From Plantago major (taxonomy: Eukaryota; Streptophyta; Magnoliopsida; Lamiales; Plantaginaceae), in contig CM048840.1 in assembly GCA_026545765.1 (NCBI GenBank), positions 58,157,574-58,221,573 on the forward strand: a stretch of DNA of 64,000 nucleotides. The letters run 5' to 3'. The position numbers and the translations under genes were made by a program. This document shows, piece after piece, positions 19,222 to 31,183 of the stretch; position 1 is the first letter of the stretch; every line of letters starts with the position of its first letter. The notes under the pieces were generated by a model. It ran no database searches. It was not told the origin of the DNA and saw only the letters and a program-made list of their open reading frames with translations.

Positions 19222-22200
19222 TCAGAAACACAACTTGGGTTCAGATACCTCAAGTTCTTGACAGATCCTTTCGGATCGATTGACATGATCATCCACTTTT
19301 CTGCATTCTTGGACATAGTCATAAAGAATCCTTCTGACAGAGAGCTCTTTCTTTCTGGATAAGTCACATATTTCATGGTAACTCTTGCCAAGCTTGTGAT
19401 TCTTCCGCAGAAAATGTTTGACCTGTACTTTCCTGCACCTACCATGGTCTACTTGCAGCTGAGATAGGTTGAAATACTTGTATATTTCTTCCAGATAGTG
19501 TATATCATCTAGGTATTCATCCAATGTCATATAGAATGACTCATAGGTTGAAACACCTAGTTTGTTCTTCCTGCTGTAGCTACCATCCAGTTTTCTTACC
19601 TTGTGTACATCATCAGGTTTTGGGTAAGGACAGGCAAAATAAAGATCCATCTTCCTGGCTTCATTCCTCTTTTCTACTTCAAAGTTTAACCAGGCATGAA
19701 GGTGCTCAGGTTTTAGCAATTCTGGCTTCCCTTTTCTCCATTTCAGGATCTGGTTGAGGATGGGAGTTGGAAACTTATCATTGACAAGTAGATGTTGTAG
19801 TTCCAGAATCCAATACCCTCTCTTGTTCAGAATGCACCTATATGAAGATTCTTCATTACTAGTCTTCATATACTCAATGTGGGTATCAGTTGGACTTTCT
19901 TGATGTGTTTCATTGTTTATTCTGCCAAACTGGAAATCCCTTCTTGCTTTTCTGTTTAGTGGCCTTCTGTCAGGAGATCCTCTAACCCTTTCTTCCCTTG
20001 AATTTGTCTTTGGTGGATGTTCCTTGTATAGACTTGGTGTTGCGGAAGGAGTTCGCTCGCTAAGAACTTCTTTGCCGAGGAGGTTGTGAAGTAGTTGCTT
20101 GTCTCCTTTTCTTATGAAGTGGATGTTCATCAGAATCATCCTCATCATCATTGTAGTCCAAAATTGGAGACTTGACTTTCTTGGCCTCTTACTTCTCCTT
20201 CTTCCTTTTCTTCTTCTTGAAGTCTTCTTCTCTTCGAGATTCTAAGGGACTTGGTTCCCTAGTGACCATACTTCTCGACTTTGGTTGATCTGGAAAAACT
20301 TCTTCAGCAAGGGTGTCTCCAGTGGTGTCCTGAATGACAAGTTGACTTGAGGAGGGAGGATTTGATTGTTTTCTTTTTCTTCCTCTGCCTTTCTGAGGCA
20401 TCTCTTCTTCCCCCTTAGTCATGAATGACTGACTCATGATAGCATAAGCTTTAGAGAGAGTGTCAAAGTTTTTCTGGAGATTGTTGTGCACCCTGACTAA
20501 TTCTTGAAGTTCTTTCTTCAGCTCGTTGTTCTGTCTAACCAGTTCCTGCTCCTTTCTGTTGAGCTCTTCAAGCGGCCTTAGGATGGCGTTGGCTTGCAGG
20601 ACAGCATGGCTAGCTTCATTCAATGCTGCATTAGCATTGTTACAATCCTCATCCCTGACCAACCCTAGGTCTTTACGAGAGAGCGATCTTTGGTTGCTCT
20701 GTTGAGTAAAGCTGACAAAGGCTTCATCTCTTCCGGGACGGATTTTAGCATACATGTCTTGGGCAACTAGTGTCTTTCTGAGTTCTAAAAAGACACTGTT
20801 CCTTGCACGGTGCTCTTCACTTCTTGAACTACTTGGTGCAGAGAATATATGAGGAGCAAGTAGGGCTCTTTTGTGCTGAGTGACAAGTCTCTCATCTTCT
20901 GCTTCAGTGATCAAGTTGTGGGTTTCAGCAACACTATCATAATCCTTTTCTTGTATTGTTTGCAGATTAACTATCTTCTTCTGCTTTCCATCAAGTGTGC
21001 TGGCCTTCTGAGAAGATGTAGAAGGTGTTTCTGATGCAGTCTCAGCATCATACTCTTCATCATCATTGTCATCCATTGAATCTATTTCAGCAGCTGTGAC
21101 AACAATGGCATTCTTCAAATTTCTTTGCTCATCTAGGAGTGCCAATTCTTTGGCATTAGCTTCTTCGAGCTTTTTGATTTTGGCTTCCTTTTCATCAACA
21201 AGAGCTTGAGTCTCAATGTTGATTCTCTTCTCTTCTTCCAATACCTTTCTGAGTTGTTCAATCCTAAACTTAGCAGCTGAAATTTCTTCTATGGCATCAT
21301 TGTGTTTAGCTTGTTGGGTATCTTGATGAGACTTGGGAGGTGATGAAGATGGAGCTTTCTGAGCAATTGAGGGAGTAGCCTTTTCTCCACTTTCTTTACT
21401 AGCTTTCTGAATCCCACCTTGTCCAGGTTGGGGATCATCATTCTGATCATCATCATCATCACTCTTGTTCTTTGTTTCTTGGTTTGGATGCTTAGAGGGA
21501 GGTTCTTAATAATCATTTTCGTCCATCTCCTCGTCATCTTCTGAAACCAGGTTGATCACATTTGGGAATGTAATCATCCTCCCATTAACTTCTTCTTGTT
21601 CAGTAGGATAAGTAGTGAGCTTGCTGGGCAAGGCAGAATGGGTAACCATCTGCTCTTGGGTTTGAGCATCCGCAGACTTGAAATCTGCTATAAGTCTTTG
21701 TGCTACTTCATGAATGAAGTCTTCATGCATTAGAGTGGCAAATGAGTAGGACTCTGTAGGGAACAATGCATGGATATAATCCTCCAGATTTAGGGCAATT
21801 TCTCTCTTTTCTGGGACGTCGATTACTCTGGCTACTCCAGAAAGGTCAGCCTTTCTGAGTTTCTGCCATTATCTGAAGCACTTGAGATGTTTCTTTAAGG
21901 TGTGCTTCTGGAAGGCCATGAGTAAATCAAATGGCACTAGACTTTGAGCCTGAAAGAAAGTGTTCAAGTTAGTTTTGTTCAAACCACTTGTGTTAGTATC
22001 TGTGTGCAGAAGTGAGCTTTCTGAGCATACCTGTGTAGAAACACTAGGCTCATTTGCTTGGATTTTTGCTTGCTTGGGCACAGAGGCCTCAGATACTTTG
22101 GTGTGAGGAGAAGTTTTATTCTCATCAACCTTTCTTTCTGCTTGAACTTCCAAGTGAGGAAGCTCAGTAGCATGTTCCTCAGAAACCTTGGGGGTTTCTG

Positions 22201-24356
22201 GCACCTTTTCTGCAGATACTGCTTGTTCAGCAGTTTTAGTTTCTTTTGGAAGAGATGACACAACTGTTTCTCCATCCAATTGTTCTTCTGATTGAGCCTG
22301 TAAGAACAAACATAAGAGATTTTAGTAGTGGGTTTTCCAGAGCATTCGTTGAAGAAGACTATTACTGATTACTTACCTTCTCAGCAGAAGGCTCAGTAAA
22401 TACTTCCTCAGAAAGCTTTTCAGCTTCTGGAATCTCTAGGTTTTGGGGTGTTGGTTCCACCACCACTACTTCCTCAGTTGGAGCCTAAGAAGAGACATTA
22501 AGAATATTAGAACATAAGAGCAATTTTAGTTAGTTATTTCTTGTTCAGAGATAACTTTTACTACCTGTGGGACAGGCTCTTCTTGATGTTCTGAGGTTGG
22601 AGGAACCTCTTCTTGATTCAAGGGGGTGGACAGGTTTTCTTCCCCCTGAAAGTGTGTCTCCAAGTTGGCCTGTAACAAATACAGCTTATGAGTAACAAGT
22701 TAACATACAATTATGTTGACATGTTAGATACAAACTATCTTTGTTACCTGAATAGAGTCAGGCTGATCATTGATCTCTTGAACTTGTGGTGATTCCACAG
22801 TCTCTCTGTGCTCATTATTGATCTCCTCTGCAGTATCATTCTGAGTCTCCATCTCAGTTTGATCCCTTTCTGAGAGTTGAGCTTTCTCAGAAGGTTGAGG
22901 AACCTGTTCAAGAACAGGGTTTTCTTCAGCAATATTAAGTGCTGGCATTGTGAATGTGGAAGCAATGGCAACATCTTCCATCATTCTATCTTCCTCACCC
23001 AGGCCTTCTTCTTCCTGCTGGGCAGAGGGGCTCTTGTCTTTCTGAAGAGCTGAGCTTGAAGCTCCTCCATGGGTCTCATACTTGAACCTTTTGAGTACTT
23101 TTGCAAGTACTTCATCATCCTCAGAATCACTATTCTGTGTTGGTGCAGACCCATCTATGATATTTCTATCATCTCTGGAGAGTTACGAGCATTCGTTCGG
23201 GACTCTTGGGCGTCTGGATTTGCCTTTCTGAGCGTCCAACATCTTCTGAGACCTTGTCTCCAGAAGGTTGTGCCTCTTGTATGATTAGATACTTGGAGGC
23301 TCTTTTGCTATGAGTCCTCTTTCTCTTGGCAACTGGAAGTTTAGCTTTGGCTTGCTCAGAGACATCCTCACCTTGCTGTGCAGTTTCTTCTTCTTCTTCT
23401 GCCTTTCTGAGTGCGTTCTCAGCAGCAAGTTTCTCCTTTTCTTGAAAAGCGTGTCTGAAAAGGGAGTTGCTGACTGGGATTTCTTGCCTCTCTCTGAGAG
23501 TGATTCCCATTGTTTCCAGAATGTAACAGATCCTAAGACCAAAGTGCATATTGGCCTTTGGCTCAGCAAGGCCATTGATGATTTTGGGCTCAAATTCCTC
23601 AATGTGTCCAAGAAATTTGTTGAAGGCGTACTTCCCCCAATTGAAGTGGGTTTCCTGCCCTTCATGCTTCTTGTTCAGAAGATGCATCATCATCCATCTC
23701 TCCATGCTTATCTGGTCTACTCCACCTTTGTTGCCATCAAAGCAACAGACCAGAATAAGAGCTAAGGTACTCCAGTGTTTCTGGAGATGACTAGTTCTGA
23801 TGGCCTTCAGAACAAAGTCTCCTGGGCAACCTTTTGCATTTTCTAACTCGATTGCTTCAAATAGCTCTTTGACGCCTTGAATCATGGAAGCGTCCTTGAT
23901 GTTGATGTCTTCAAATGTTCCTCGATTTTTCAATCGGAATATCTTGCAGAAAGTCTTGCAGTCTAGAACAATTTCTTGTCCTTGGACTTCAGTCTGCATG
24001 TATTTTTCTTCTTCATCATTCACAACTTTTGTGAAGATTTTGGAGTTGTTATAGAACTCCAGTACATCCAGTGTGGATAGTCCACTGGGTGCAGCAGATA
24101 GAAGCTTGTAGATATGGGAATTCTTCAGCATTCCCAATATCGATTCTTGCTACGGTTTTGAAGATATAACTGCTGGTACATATCTCTTTACTAGAAAGGC
24201 TCCCCAATTCATTTTGTGTTTAGGGTTCCAGTCCGATGGGGTAAACTTTCCCAGAAGGCGTTTATTCAACACCTTAAGTTCCTTTCCTCCTTGCTTTTCA
24301 GCAGGAGCAGAGGATGTTGCCTTAGGGTTCTTGGTGGTCATCTTCTTGGGTGCCAT
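19222..24356 (-). pseudogene. aORF of Copia M: extra gene with introns
   Basis: A minus-strand gene downstream of pol. Exon 1 starts at 24356 (MAPKKMTTKN) and ends near 22748. Small exons follow at 22669-22565 (35 codons) and 22484-22377 (36 codons), and a long last exon runs from 22297 to 19222. Introns of 78, 80 and 79 nt have GT...AG ends and lie in phase 0. Domains: N-terminal (SGLSTLDVLEFYNNSK, DQISMERWMMMHLL, FGLRICYILETMG), basic KRKRTHSKR, repeat linker (PETPKVSEEHATE), HTLKKHLKCF / FPTESYSFATLMHEDF, Glu/Lys-rich coiled coils (about 21250-20500) and a C-terminal domain (SSYRCILNKRGYWILELQHL, WLNFEVEKRNEARKMDL, YESFYMTLDEYLDDIHYL). Breaks: stop at about 24150, frameshift near 23175, stops near 21867 and 21507. 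The position matches the envelope-like gene of SIRE elements, but I see no clear membrane segment. Function unknown. Confidence 0.75.
22298..22747 (-). other. Microexon/intron cluster of aORF M
   Basis: Introns 22747-22670, 22564-22485 and 22376-22298, each with a GTAA/GTAG-type donor after CAG or AAG and a pyrimidine-rich ...TTACAG or ...TCTTAG acceptor. The exons between are multiples of three and read PTSEHQEEPVPQ and TPQNLEIPEAEKLSEE. Reading straight through the introns gives stops, which supports splicing. Confidence 0.7.
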
Positions 24357-24720
24357 CTCTTATATAGAGTTTAGAGTGAGTGTTTTTCAGATGAATATTG
24401 CACAATTAATCGAGATTAGTCTATCTTTTCAGAAGACTAAGCACAAGAAGTTGAGTTTTGCAGAGGGGTTTTGCAGAAATCTTGAGAGATTTTGCTGTTT
24501 TGATGCAAGTTTGAAATTTCGGAATTGGTAAAAGTGTTTGTCTTTTGCCCAAATCCTATATATATAGCAGACAAAATGTACATAGATACAACATACATAT
24601 AGCTGAATATGAATGCGTGTCTTTGCATCTGCATAGGCGTGATACGTCCTTTGTACTTCATTAAGTGCGTAGTGGGCCATGTCTGCATTTCTCAACAGAC
24701 ATTACTTGCTTTGTTTTAAT
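24357..24720 (-). promoter_or_regulatory. Putative internal promoter of aORF M
   Basis: On the minus strand GCTATATATATAGGA lies at about 24568-24554, with the TATA core at 24566-24557, 200 bp before the aORF ATG. The following GGGCAAAAGA is also conserved in P and C3. The sequence upstream to about 24720 has matching ACATA/GTATGT-rich segments. It has the look of a TATA promoter with a 5' UTR of roughly 160-170 nt. Confidence 0.6.
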
Positions 24721-25129
24721 CTCAACCGTTGAGATCAAACGTTTATTCATCAAGGGCTTATATTGAATATCTTGTAATGATATCAATCAACAAATCGTAA
24801 TGTGCCGACTGGATGGATTTTTAATATGCTACATTCATTGTGTCACTTAGTAAAGAGTAGGAACACTTAATCGTTTGAGCTTATCATTCTGAGTGTCAAG
24901 TCCTTATCTATATATTGTTTATCATGAAAATGGTAAAAATACAAGACATTGCACATGTTTGACTTTCAGAACTTATACCTTTTGGGCTTTGTGTGTCCAT
25001 TTCTCTTTATGACTAAATAGCTTTCTGAATTCAAGTGTCAGAAGCTTCAGTTGTTTGAATGTATTTGACCCACTCTCAGTAAGTAAGTTCTAGTTTTATT
25101 TACTTATTAAGCGTGTACCGACCTTTACC
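24721..25129 (-). mobile_element. Intergenic sequence between pol and aORF of M
   Basis: No coding potential. It is AT-rich and aligns only patchily with 45310-45780 of P. It contains short inverted repeats of the CTTTCTGA type. Confidence 0.5.
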
Positions 25130-25235
25130 TTTCTGGATACCCGTTCCAGAAATGTTTTGCCTTTCTGAGTGTTGCTACTCAGAAACCTTTGCATCACTTC
25201 TTATCAACTTAGCTTTCTGAGAACCTGTTCTCAGA
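25130..25235 (-). other. Hairpin array after pol in M
   Basis: Three perfect stem-loops in 106 bp: TTTCTGG/CCAGAAA (25130-25152, 7 bp), TTTCTGAGT/ACTCAGAAA (25162-25185, 9 bp, 6-nt loop) and TCTGAGAA/TTCTCAGA (25216-25235, 8 bp, 4-nt loop). They begin about 45 bp after the end of the RNase H gene. P has an equivalent array with different stem sequences. Confidence 0.7.
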
Positions 25236-25278
25236 GGCCTACTCACTTATTCAGTCTTTAGAGATTCAGGACAATTTT

Positions 25279-25758
25279 TCAGTCCTTAGGCAACTCCAAT
25301 AATCCAAGATTATGTCTTAAGGTCAAGAACCGGCTTTCTTGTAAGGGCTTAGTGAAAATATCTGGAAGTTGGTCTTCTGTGCCAATCTTGAGTATCTCTA
25401 TATTGCCTTTCTCAACATGGTCTCTGATGAAGTGGTGTCTAACATCAATGTGCTTTGTTCTGGCATGGAATTTGGGGTTCTGTGTGATTGCAATAGCACT
25501 TGTGTTATCACAGAAAATGGGAGTTTTCTCTTCATTCAGTCCATAGTCTCTGAGTTGTTGTTGAATCCACAGAATTTGTGTTGCATAACAACCAGCAGCA
25601 ATATATTCAGCCTCTGTGGTAGAAGTTGCAATTGAGTTTTGTTTCTTGCTAAACCATGAGATAAGTCTAGTTCCTAGAAACTGACAAGTTCCTAAGGTAC
25701 TTTTCCTATCAAGCATTGATCCAACATAATCAGCTTCTGAGTAACCAGCCAAACTCAA
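25279..25758 (-). pseudogene. RNase H domain of Copia M
   Basis: Copia RNase H: GYSEADYVGS...DRKSTLGTCQFLG, WFSKKQNSIATSTTEAEY, IFCDNTSAIAITQNPKFH, RTKHIDVRHHFIRD and the closing DIFTKPLQESRF. The acidic residues of ADY, EAEY and CDN are present. The end of RT is out of frame with it around 25730-25758, so the polyprotein is broken. It removes the RNA strand during reverse transcription. Confidence 0.9.
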
Positions 25759-27720
25759 TCCACTTCCCTTTAGGATACCACAAACCTACATCTACTGTAC
25801 CTTTCACATACCTTAATATTTTCATAGCAATGTTGTAGTGTGATTGCATTGGATTTGTTTGAAATCTAGCACACACTCCAACTGCATATTGAATATCAGG
25901 TCTGCTTGCAGTAAGGTAAAGTAGTGAACCTATCAATTTCCTATACTTGTGTTCATCAACACTCTTATCTGATTCAATATAGGTCATCTTGGTTCCTATG
26001 CTCATAGGTATCTTAGCATTCTTTTCAGAAGGCTTAAGTTTGAACTTTGTGAGCATGTCTTTTGCATACTTTGTCTGACTAATGAATATTCCATCATTGA
26101 GTTGCTTGACTTGCAATCCTAGGAAATAGTTCAATTCTCCCATCATGCTCATCTCAAACTTACTTTTCATGAGATTTGCAAAGTCATCACAAAGTTGCTT
26201 GTCCTTAGATCCAAATATGATGTCATCAACATATACTTGAACTAAGAGTAGTTTCCCATCATGGTTTAAAGTAAATAAAGTTTTATCAACTTCACCTTTC
26301 TTGAAACCAATTTCCAGAAGGTATTTGGCCATAGTGTCATACCATGCTCTTGGAGCCTGTTTCAGTCCATAAAGAGCTTTATATGTCTTATAGACCATTC
26401 TACTTTCTAAGGAAACTTCAAAACCAGGTGGTTATTCAACATAGAGTTCCTCAGCAAGTTCACCATTCAAGAATGCAGTTTTGACATCCATCTGATAAAC
26501 TTTGAAGTCTTTATGAGCTGCAAAGGCTAGAAAGAGTGTTATTGCATCCAATCTGGCAACAGGTGCATATGACTCATCAAAATCTAAACCTTCAGTCTGG
26601 GTGAATCCCTTGGCAACCAACCTTGCTTTGTTTCTGGTTATTTCACCAGATTCATTCATCTTGTTTCTGAAAACCCACTTAGTTCCAATCACAGATATTC
26701 CTTCTACAAATGGAACTAGTTTCCAGACTTTGTTTCTTTCAAATTGATCCAACTCTTCTTGCATTGCATAGATCCAGTCTTGGTCTCTTAATGCTTCTTC
26801 TATAGTTTTTGGTTCAATGTTTGAGATAAAACATCCAAAGAGAGAATTAGCATTTTCAGCTATTGCTCTCCTAGTCCTAACACCTTGATTGATTGGTCCA
26901 ATTACATCTTTTGCAGGATGATCCTTGATCCATCTCATCATGGGTTTAGGGCTAGTAGGGTCAACATCTATGTGATCTGAATGTGAATCACTATGATTAT
27001 GACTTGATACTTCTTCAGTATCTGTGACATTTTGCACCTCAGAAGGGCGGTGAATGTCTGACACTTGCTCAGTGTGAGAGCTTTCTGGGACATGCCTGTC
27101 AGAGAGGTCATTTCCAGAATTAGCTCTCTGATGAACATCTTCAGTTTCCATTTCTGGAATTCTCATAGGAAATTCTTCATCATGTCTGAGAATCATCTGG
27201 TTGTTACTAGGCATTTCATGCTTTTCTTCGTCAGAGTCATCCTCTCTTTCCACAATGATGTTTTTCCTTTCTGAGAGTTCCTCTTCAGAATCCTTTATCA
27301 TTAGTTCCTTGAACCTTTCTGAGAGTTCATCAGCAAGGGGTGTTTTCTTGCTTCCTTCATAGAATACAACATGAACTGATTCTTCAATCTTCTTTGTTCT
27401 TTTGTTGTAAACTCTGTATGCTTTGCTATTCATAGAATAACCAAGAAACACACCTTCATCTGCCTTTGGTTGAAATGTTCTTAGATACTCTTTTCCATTG
27501 TTAAGAACAAAACATCTACAACCAAATACTTTTAGATGTTTGATATTAGGGGGTCTACCAACCAAGAGTTCATAAGGGGTCTTGTCATGGTGTTTATTTA
27601 TCAAACATCTGTTCTGAGTGTAGCATGCTGTGTTTACAGCTTCAACCCAATAAACTTCACTTATCTCAGTGTCAGCTAGCATTGTCCTTGCTGCTTCTTT
27701 AAGTGTTCTATTTTTCCTTT
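25730..27720 (-). pseudogene. Integrase C-terminus and reverse transcriptase of Copia M
   Basis: In order on the minus strand: integrase C-terminal part ([28 protein letters not shown]), an acidic linker of about 150 residues, [12 protein letters not shown], then [67 protein letters not shown], and the catalytic VYVDDIIFGS. All catalytic Asp residues are intact. A stop after ELYVE (about 26430) and a frame change near 25760 break the frame. Confidence 0.92.
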
Positions 27721-28303
27721 CTGCAACACCATTTTGCTGTGGTGTTCTTCAATAGGAAAGTTGGTGTTGTATACCTTTGCTGGTACAAAACTCCTTAATG
27801 TACTGGTTGACAAACTCAGTACCATGGTCTGTTCTGATTGTAGATACCTTGTCATTTTTCATGACTTCAAGCTTATTCAGCAAGTTTGGTATCTCCACCC
27901 TTGCATCAGATTTGTGCTTCAGAATGACAACCCAAGTGAATCTTGAGAAGTCATCTACAACAACAAGACCATACTTGAAAGATGATTCAAAAAGATCCAT
28001 GTGTAATAGTTGCAGTGGTCTAACACTAGAGTGTCTAATTTTGGACTTGAAAGAGATCTTAGATTGTTTCCCCATCTGACAGGCAGAACAGATACCATTC
28101 TTTCTGAAAGATGTTTTGGGAAGGCCAACCACTAACTCTTTCTTGGCAAGTTTGTTCTGAGTTTTGAAATTCAAGTGACTCATTCTTTTGTGCCATAACC
28201 AGTGCTCTTCTGTGTGACCTGATTGACTCACCATGAGATATTCTTCAGTTGTGGCAGATGCCCAGTCGGCAACATAAAGACTGCCTTTCCGCCGAGCAAC
28301 CAA
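27721..28303 (-). pseudogene. GAG-pre-integrase and integrase core of Copia M
   Basis: HTEEHWLWHKRMSHLNF...CSACQMGKQ is the HHCC zinc site of the pre-integrase domain. The core has MDLFE (first Asp) and TIRTDHGTEFVN (second Asp), with the third acidic residue expected in the [13 protein letters not shown] stretch after the stop at about 27748. Integrase inserts the cDNA into chromosomes. The stop inside the core disables it. Confidence 0.9.
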
Positions 28304-28318
28304 GACTGTCTGCTTTGA

Positions 28319-28640
28319 CTAATTGTCAATAACTTTGCAATACTTTGCTTCGAATTTCACAGTAAATCCCTTGTCTGCAAACTGGCTCATGCTAAATAGA
28401 TTATATTTCAAACCCTTAACATGTAATACGTCAGTGATTGTTAATGATCCTAATTTGACGTTGCCAAATCCCAGAGAGGGATTTAATTCTCCTCCAGCAA
28501 ATCTGATGTCTGGTCCATTGTTGCAAGCTTTGTAGTTGACCAGAATTGCTTTGTCTCCTGTCATGTGCTTTCCGCATCCACTATCAAATAGCCATTGAGC
28601 CTTAGTCCAAGAGGCGTTTTGCACAAAACAGGAAACAGGA
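28319..28640 (-). pseudogene. Protease of Copia M
   Basis: WLFDSGCGKHMTGDKAILV is the Copia aspartic protease active site (DSG...HMTG). FAGGELNPSLGFGNVKLG and LHVKGLKYNLFSMSQFAD follow, all standard. A stop follows VIDN at 28319, separating it from the integrase frame. Confidence 0.9.
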
Positions 28641-28641
28641 G

Positions 28642-31064
28642 TTAGGTTCTTGCTTCAGAGATAGAACTATTTAGACTAAACATTCTTCCACTAGGAATCC
28701 ACATTTTAGTGAATTTCTTGGGAGTTTGTTTTTGTCTAACTTGATCAGAAGGAGATGCAATAAAATCAGTAATTTTGATCTCAATTTTCCTTCTTGTGGT
28801 GTTTCTAGGTGTTCCTTTTGGTGCTTTCTGGACCCTGGGTTTCTGGGATTGCTTTTCAGCAAACTTAGCCTTTTTGGCCAGGTTCCTTCTAGCTCTGGCA
28901 TTCAGTTTTTCAGTGGCTTGAGATTTCTTCCACTTTTGTCTATTGCTACGTGCAATATCAGCCTTGCGCCATTGTTCTTGTCCTTCCTTATATTGTTGCA
29001 GAAGAACTTTTCCAATAGAACGATAGCCAATGCCATTTCGAACACCTTTGGCTTTCTGAATACGTACTTTAGAAGCCTTACTAGTTTCTGCACCATCTTT
29101 ATTTTCATAAAATGGTACAGAAGAGAATTTGCCTATTCCAGCAATTCTTCCTTTCCTAGTAATGTAGCAATGTGGATGGTTCCAATGTGGATGGTTACAT
29201 ATCCACAAGTTTCTTGTGAACTTGTTGTTCTTTCAAAGGCTGGGTTGCTACTCCTTTTCCTTTGTCAACTACCCTAGCTTTCTGACCAATGCTATAGGTG
29301 GTTGAAGAACCATTCTGTTGACTTTTTACAAAGGTCATCCTTTCATCACTCTTCTTCAGAGGAGATGAATTACTCGATTGTTCATCAAGTCCAAGTCCAC
29401 CTTTCTCAGAGGGATCTCTCAGATAGGATTGAACCTCAGTGAGAGTGTTACTAGCCTTTGCATAAAATTGGAAGGATAGCTCTTTCTTTCTGAGTTCTTC
29501 ACTCTCAGAAAGCAGCTTCATCATTTTCTTAGTAAGTTCATCCAAGGCTAGTTTGTGAGAATTTTCATTCTCAGATATCTGAGATTTCAGAAAGGCTATT
29601 TCAGCGTTCTTGTTCTCAGATACTCTAGTTAGCTCAGAAACCTCTTTTTAAAGAGTTTCTTTGCTTTCCTCTAGAATTCGGGTTTTGGATTGTGCTTCCA
29701 GAAATTCTTTCTCATAACGATCGAATTCACTCTTGACCAACTCCAGATCCTCAATTCCATCATCACTCTCATAGTACAGAAATTGTGAATTGTTAGTTAC
29801 CTCATCAGCCATAAGACACATTTCAATGTTGGAGATGTCTGGACCAGCAATCTCAGCAACTCCACACATTTCTTTCTTCTTAAGGCCGAAGTCCATTACA
29901 TCATGGGTGATTCCACACAATTCTGGTGATGGTAGGTTTGAGTCATCTGAATCTCCATCTTCAGAATCTGTCTCAAAGTCTAGAGCATCAAGTTGAATTT
30001 GAATCTTCTTCCTTTCTTCAGTTAGTAAAGCCCTTTGATTTCTCTTGAAATTTCTTCTGTCCTTCTTGTCACCTGTCTTGAGCTTGTTTAAAGCAGGACA
30101 ATCTCTCTTGAAGTGACCAGGCTTTTGACAATAGAAGTAGATATCATTTCCTATTTCTGCAAAGATTACTAACACCTTTACGAATGGGGTGTTCGGAGTT
30201 GTTCACTTGTATGTTTTTGTACTGATGATAGTTTGGGCCAAGATGCTTTTTCAGCTTTTCTTTAGCTTTTCTTCTCTCAATCTCTTGACTCAAAAATTTC
30301 TTCATGTGTCTTACTGCAAGAGCATTTTCTTCAGATGCTTCTTTGGTATCCTTCTTTTCAGAAGTACCTTGAGAAACTAGAGCAACACTTTGCAACTTTT
30401 CAAATTTGTTGTTCTCTCCGAGTTGTCTCATAGTCTCTGATGCAAGATGAGAGAAGAGCTCTACTGGAGTAATATTTGGCATCCCTTGATTGAAATAAAA
30501 GAACTTAGTGTGTTCCCAGTTGTGATTGAGACTTCTGACAATAGTCTTAATCTTTTCTGACTGGGAGTATCTATTGCTTTGACCAAGTGCAGCCATATCA
30601 CTCATAAGAGTAGTAAATCTGAAATCAAGTTCTTCCAGAGTTTCAGTGGGACCTTGTTTGAAGTTTTGGAACTTCAATTTAAGAACTTCGAACTTGTTGT
30701 CTTTGATTTTCTCAGTTCTGGCACAAATTTCTTCAATCAATTGCCAGGCAACTTTCGCCGTTTTAGCACCCCACAGTTGACCATCCAATCTGTCTCTCTT
30801 GGCATCTTCAGATGTCCAGAGCTCTCTTGGCTTGTCTTCATATATAATGCTTCCACGAGCCATGTCCTCGCTTCCATCTTCCTTGTCTGAGGCTTTTCTT
30901 CCATCAGACACCTCAGTAACTTGTTTGAGTTGTCTGATTTTGATAGGCCCTTCATTCATGACATAGATCATCTCATCACTAATGGCCTCCAGATGGAGCA
31001 TCATGTTGTTCTTCCATTTCTTGTAGTTTTCTGGCTTCAGAACGGGTGCATCACTCAGAGACAT
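28642..31064 (-). pseudogene. gag of Copia M
   Basis: The start is probably the ATG at 31064 (MSLSDAPVLKPENYKKWKNN), which P shares (MSLSDAPIIKPENYEKWKN, 39189). Domains: UBN2/Retrotran_gag-like helices (DGQLWGAKTAKVAWQLIEEI, LEELDFRFTTLMSDMAALG), zinc knuckle FYCQKPGHFKRDC (about 30129-30091), acidic stretch, coiled coil, and a basic nucleic-acid-binding C-terminus (KWKKSQATEKLNARARRNLA). At about 800 residues it is long, as in SIRE gags. Frameshifts near 30150 and 29200 and a stop at about 29648 interrupt it. Confidence 0.9.
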
Positions 31065-31165
31065 ACCTGCACACTTAACACACAAATTATATAGTCCTCA
31101 GAAAGGGACAAAGTTCCTTCACCTATCTGGGGATCTAGGTTCAGTGCAGAAGGCTTGTGAACCTC

Positions 31166-31180
31166 CTGCTCTGATACCAC
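31166..31180 (-). other. Primer binding site of Copia M
   Basis: The minus strand reads TGGTATCAGAGCAGG two bases after the LTR end, complementary to the initiator methionine tRNA 3' end. Confidence 0.9.
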
Positions 31181-31183
31181 TTG

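Noticed and set aside
24429..24695. Two overlapping minus-strand frames upstream of the aORF of M
   Set aside because: They cover the TATA region and 5' UTR and are not conserved in P or C3.
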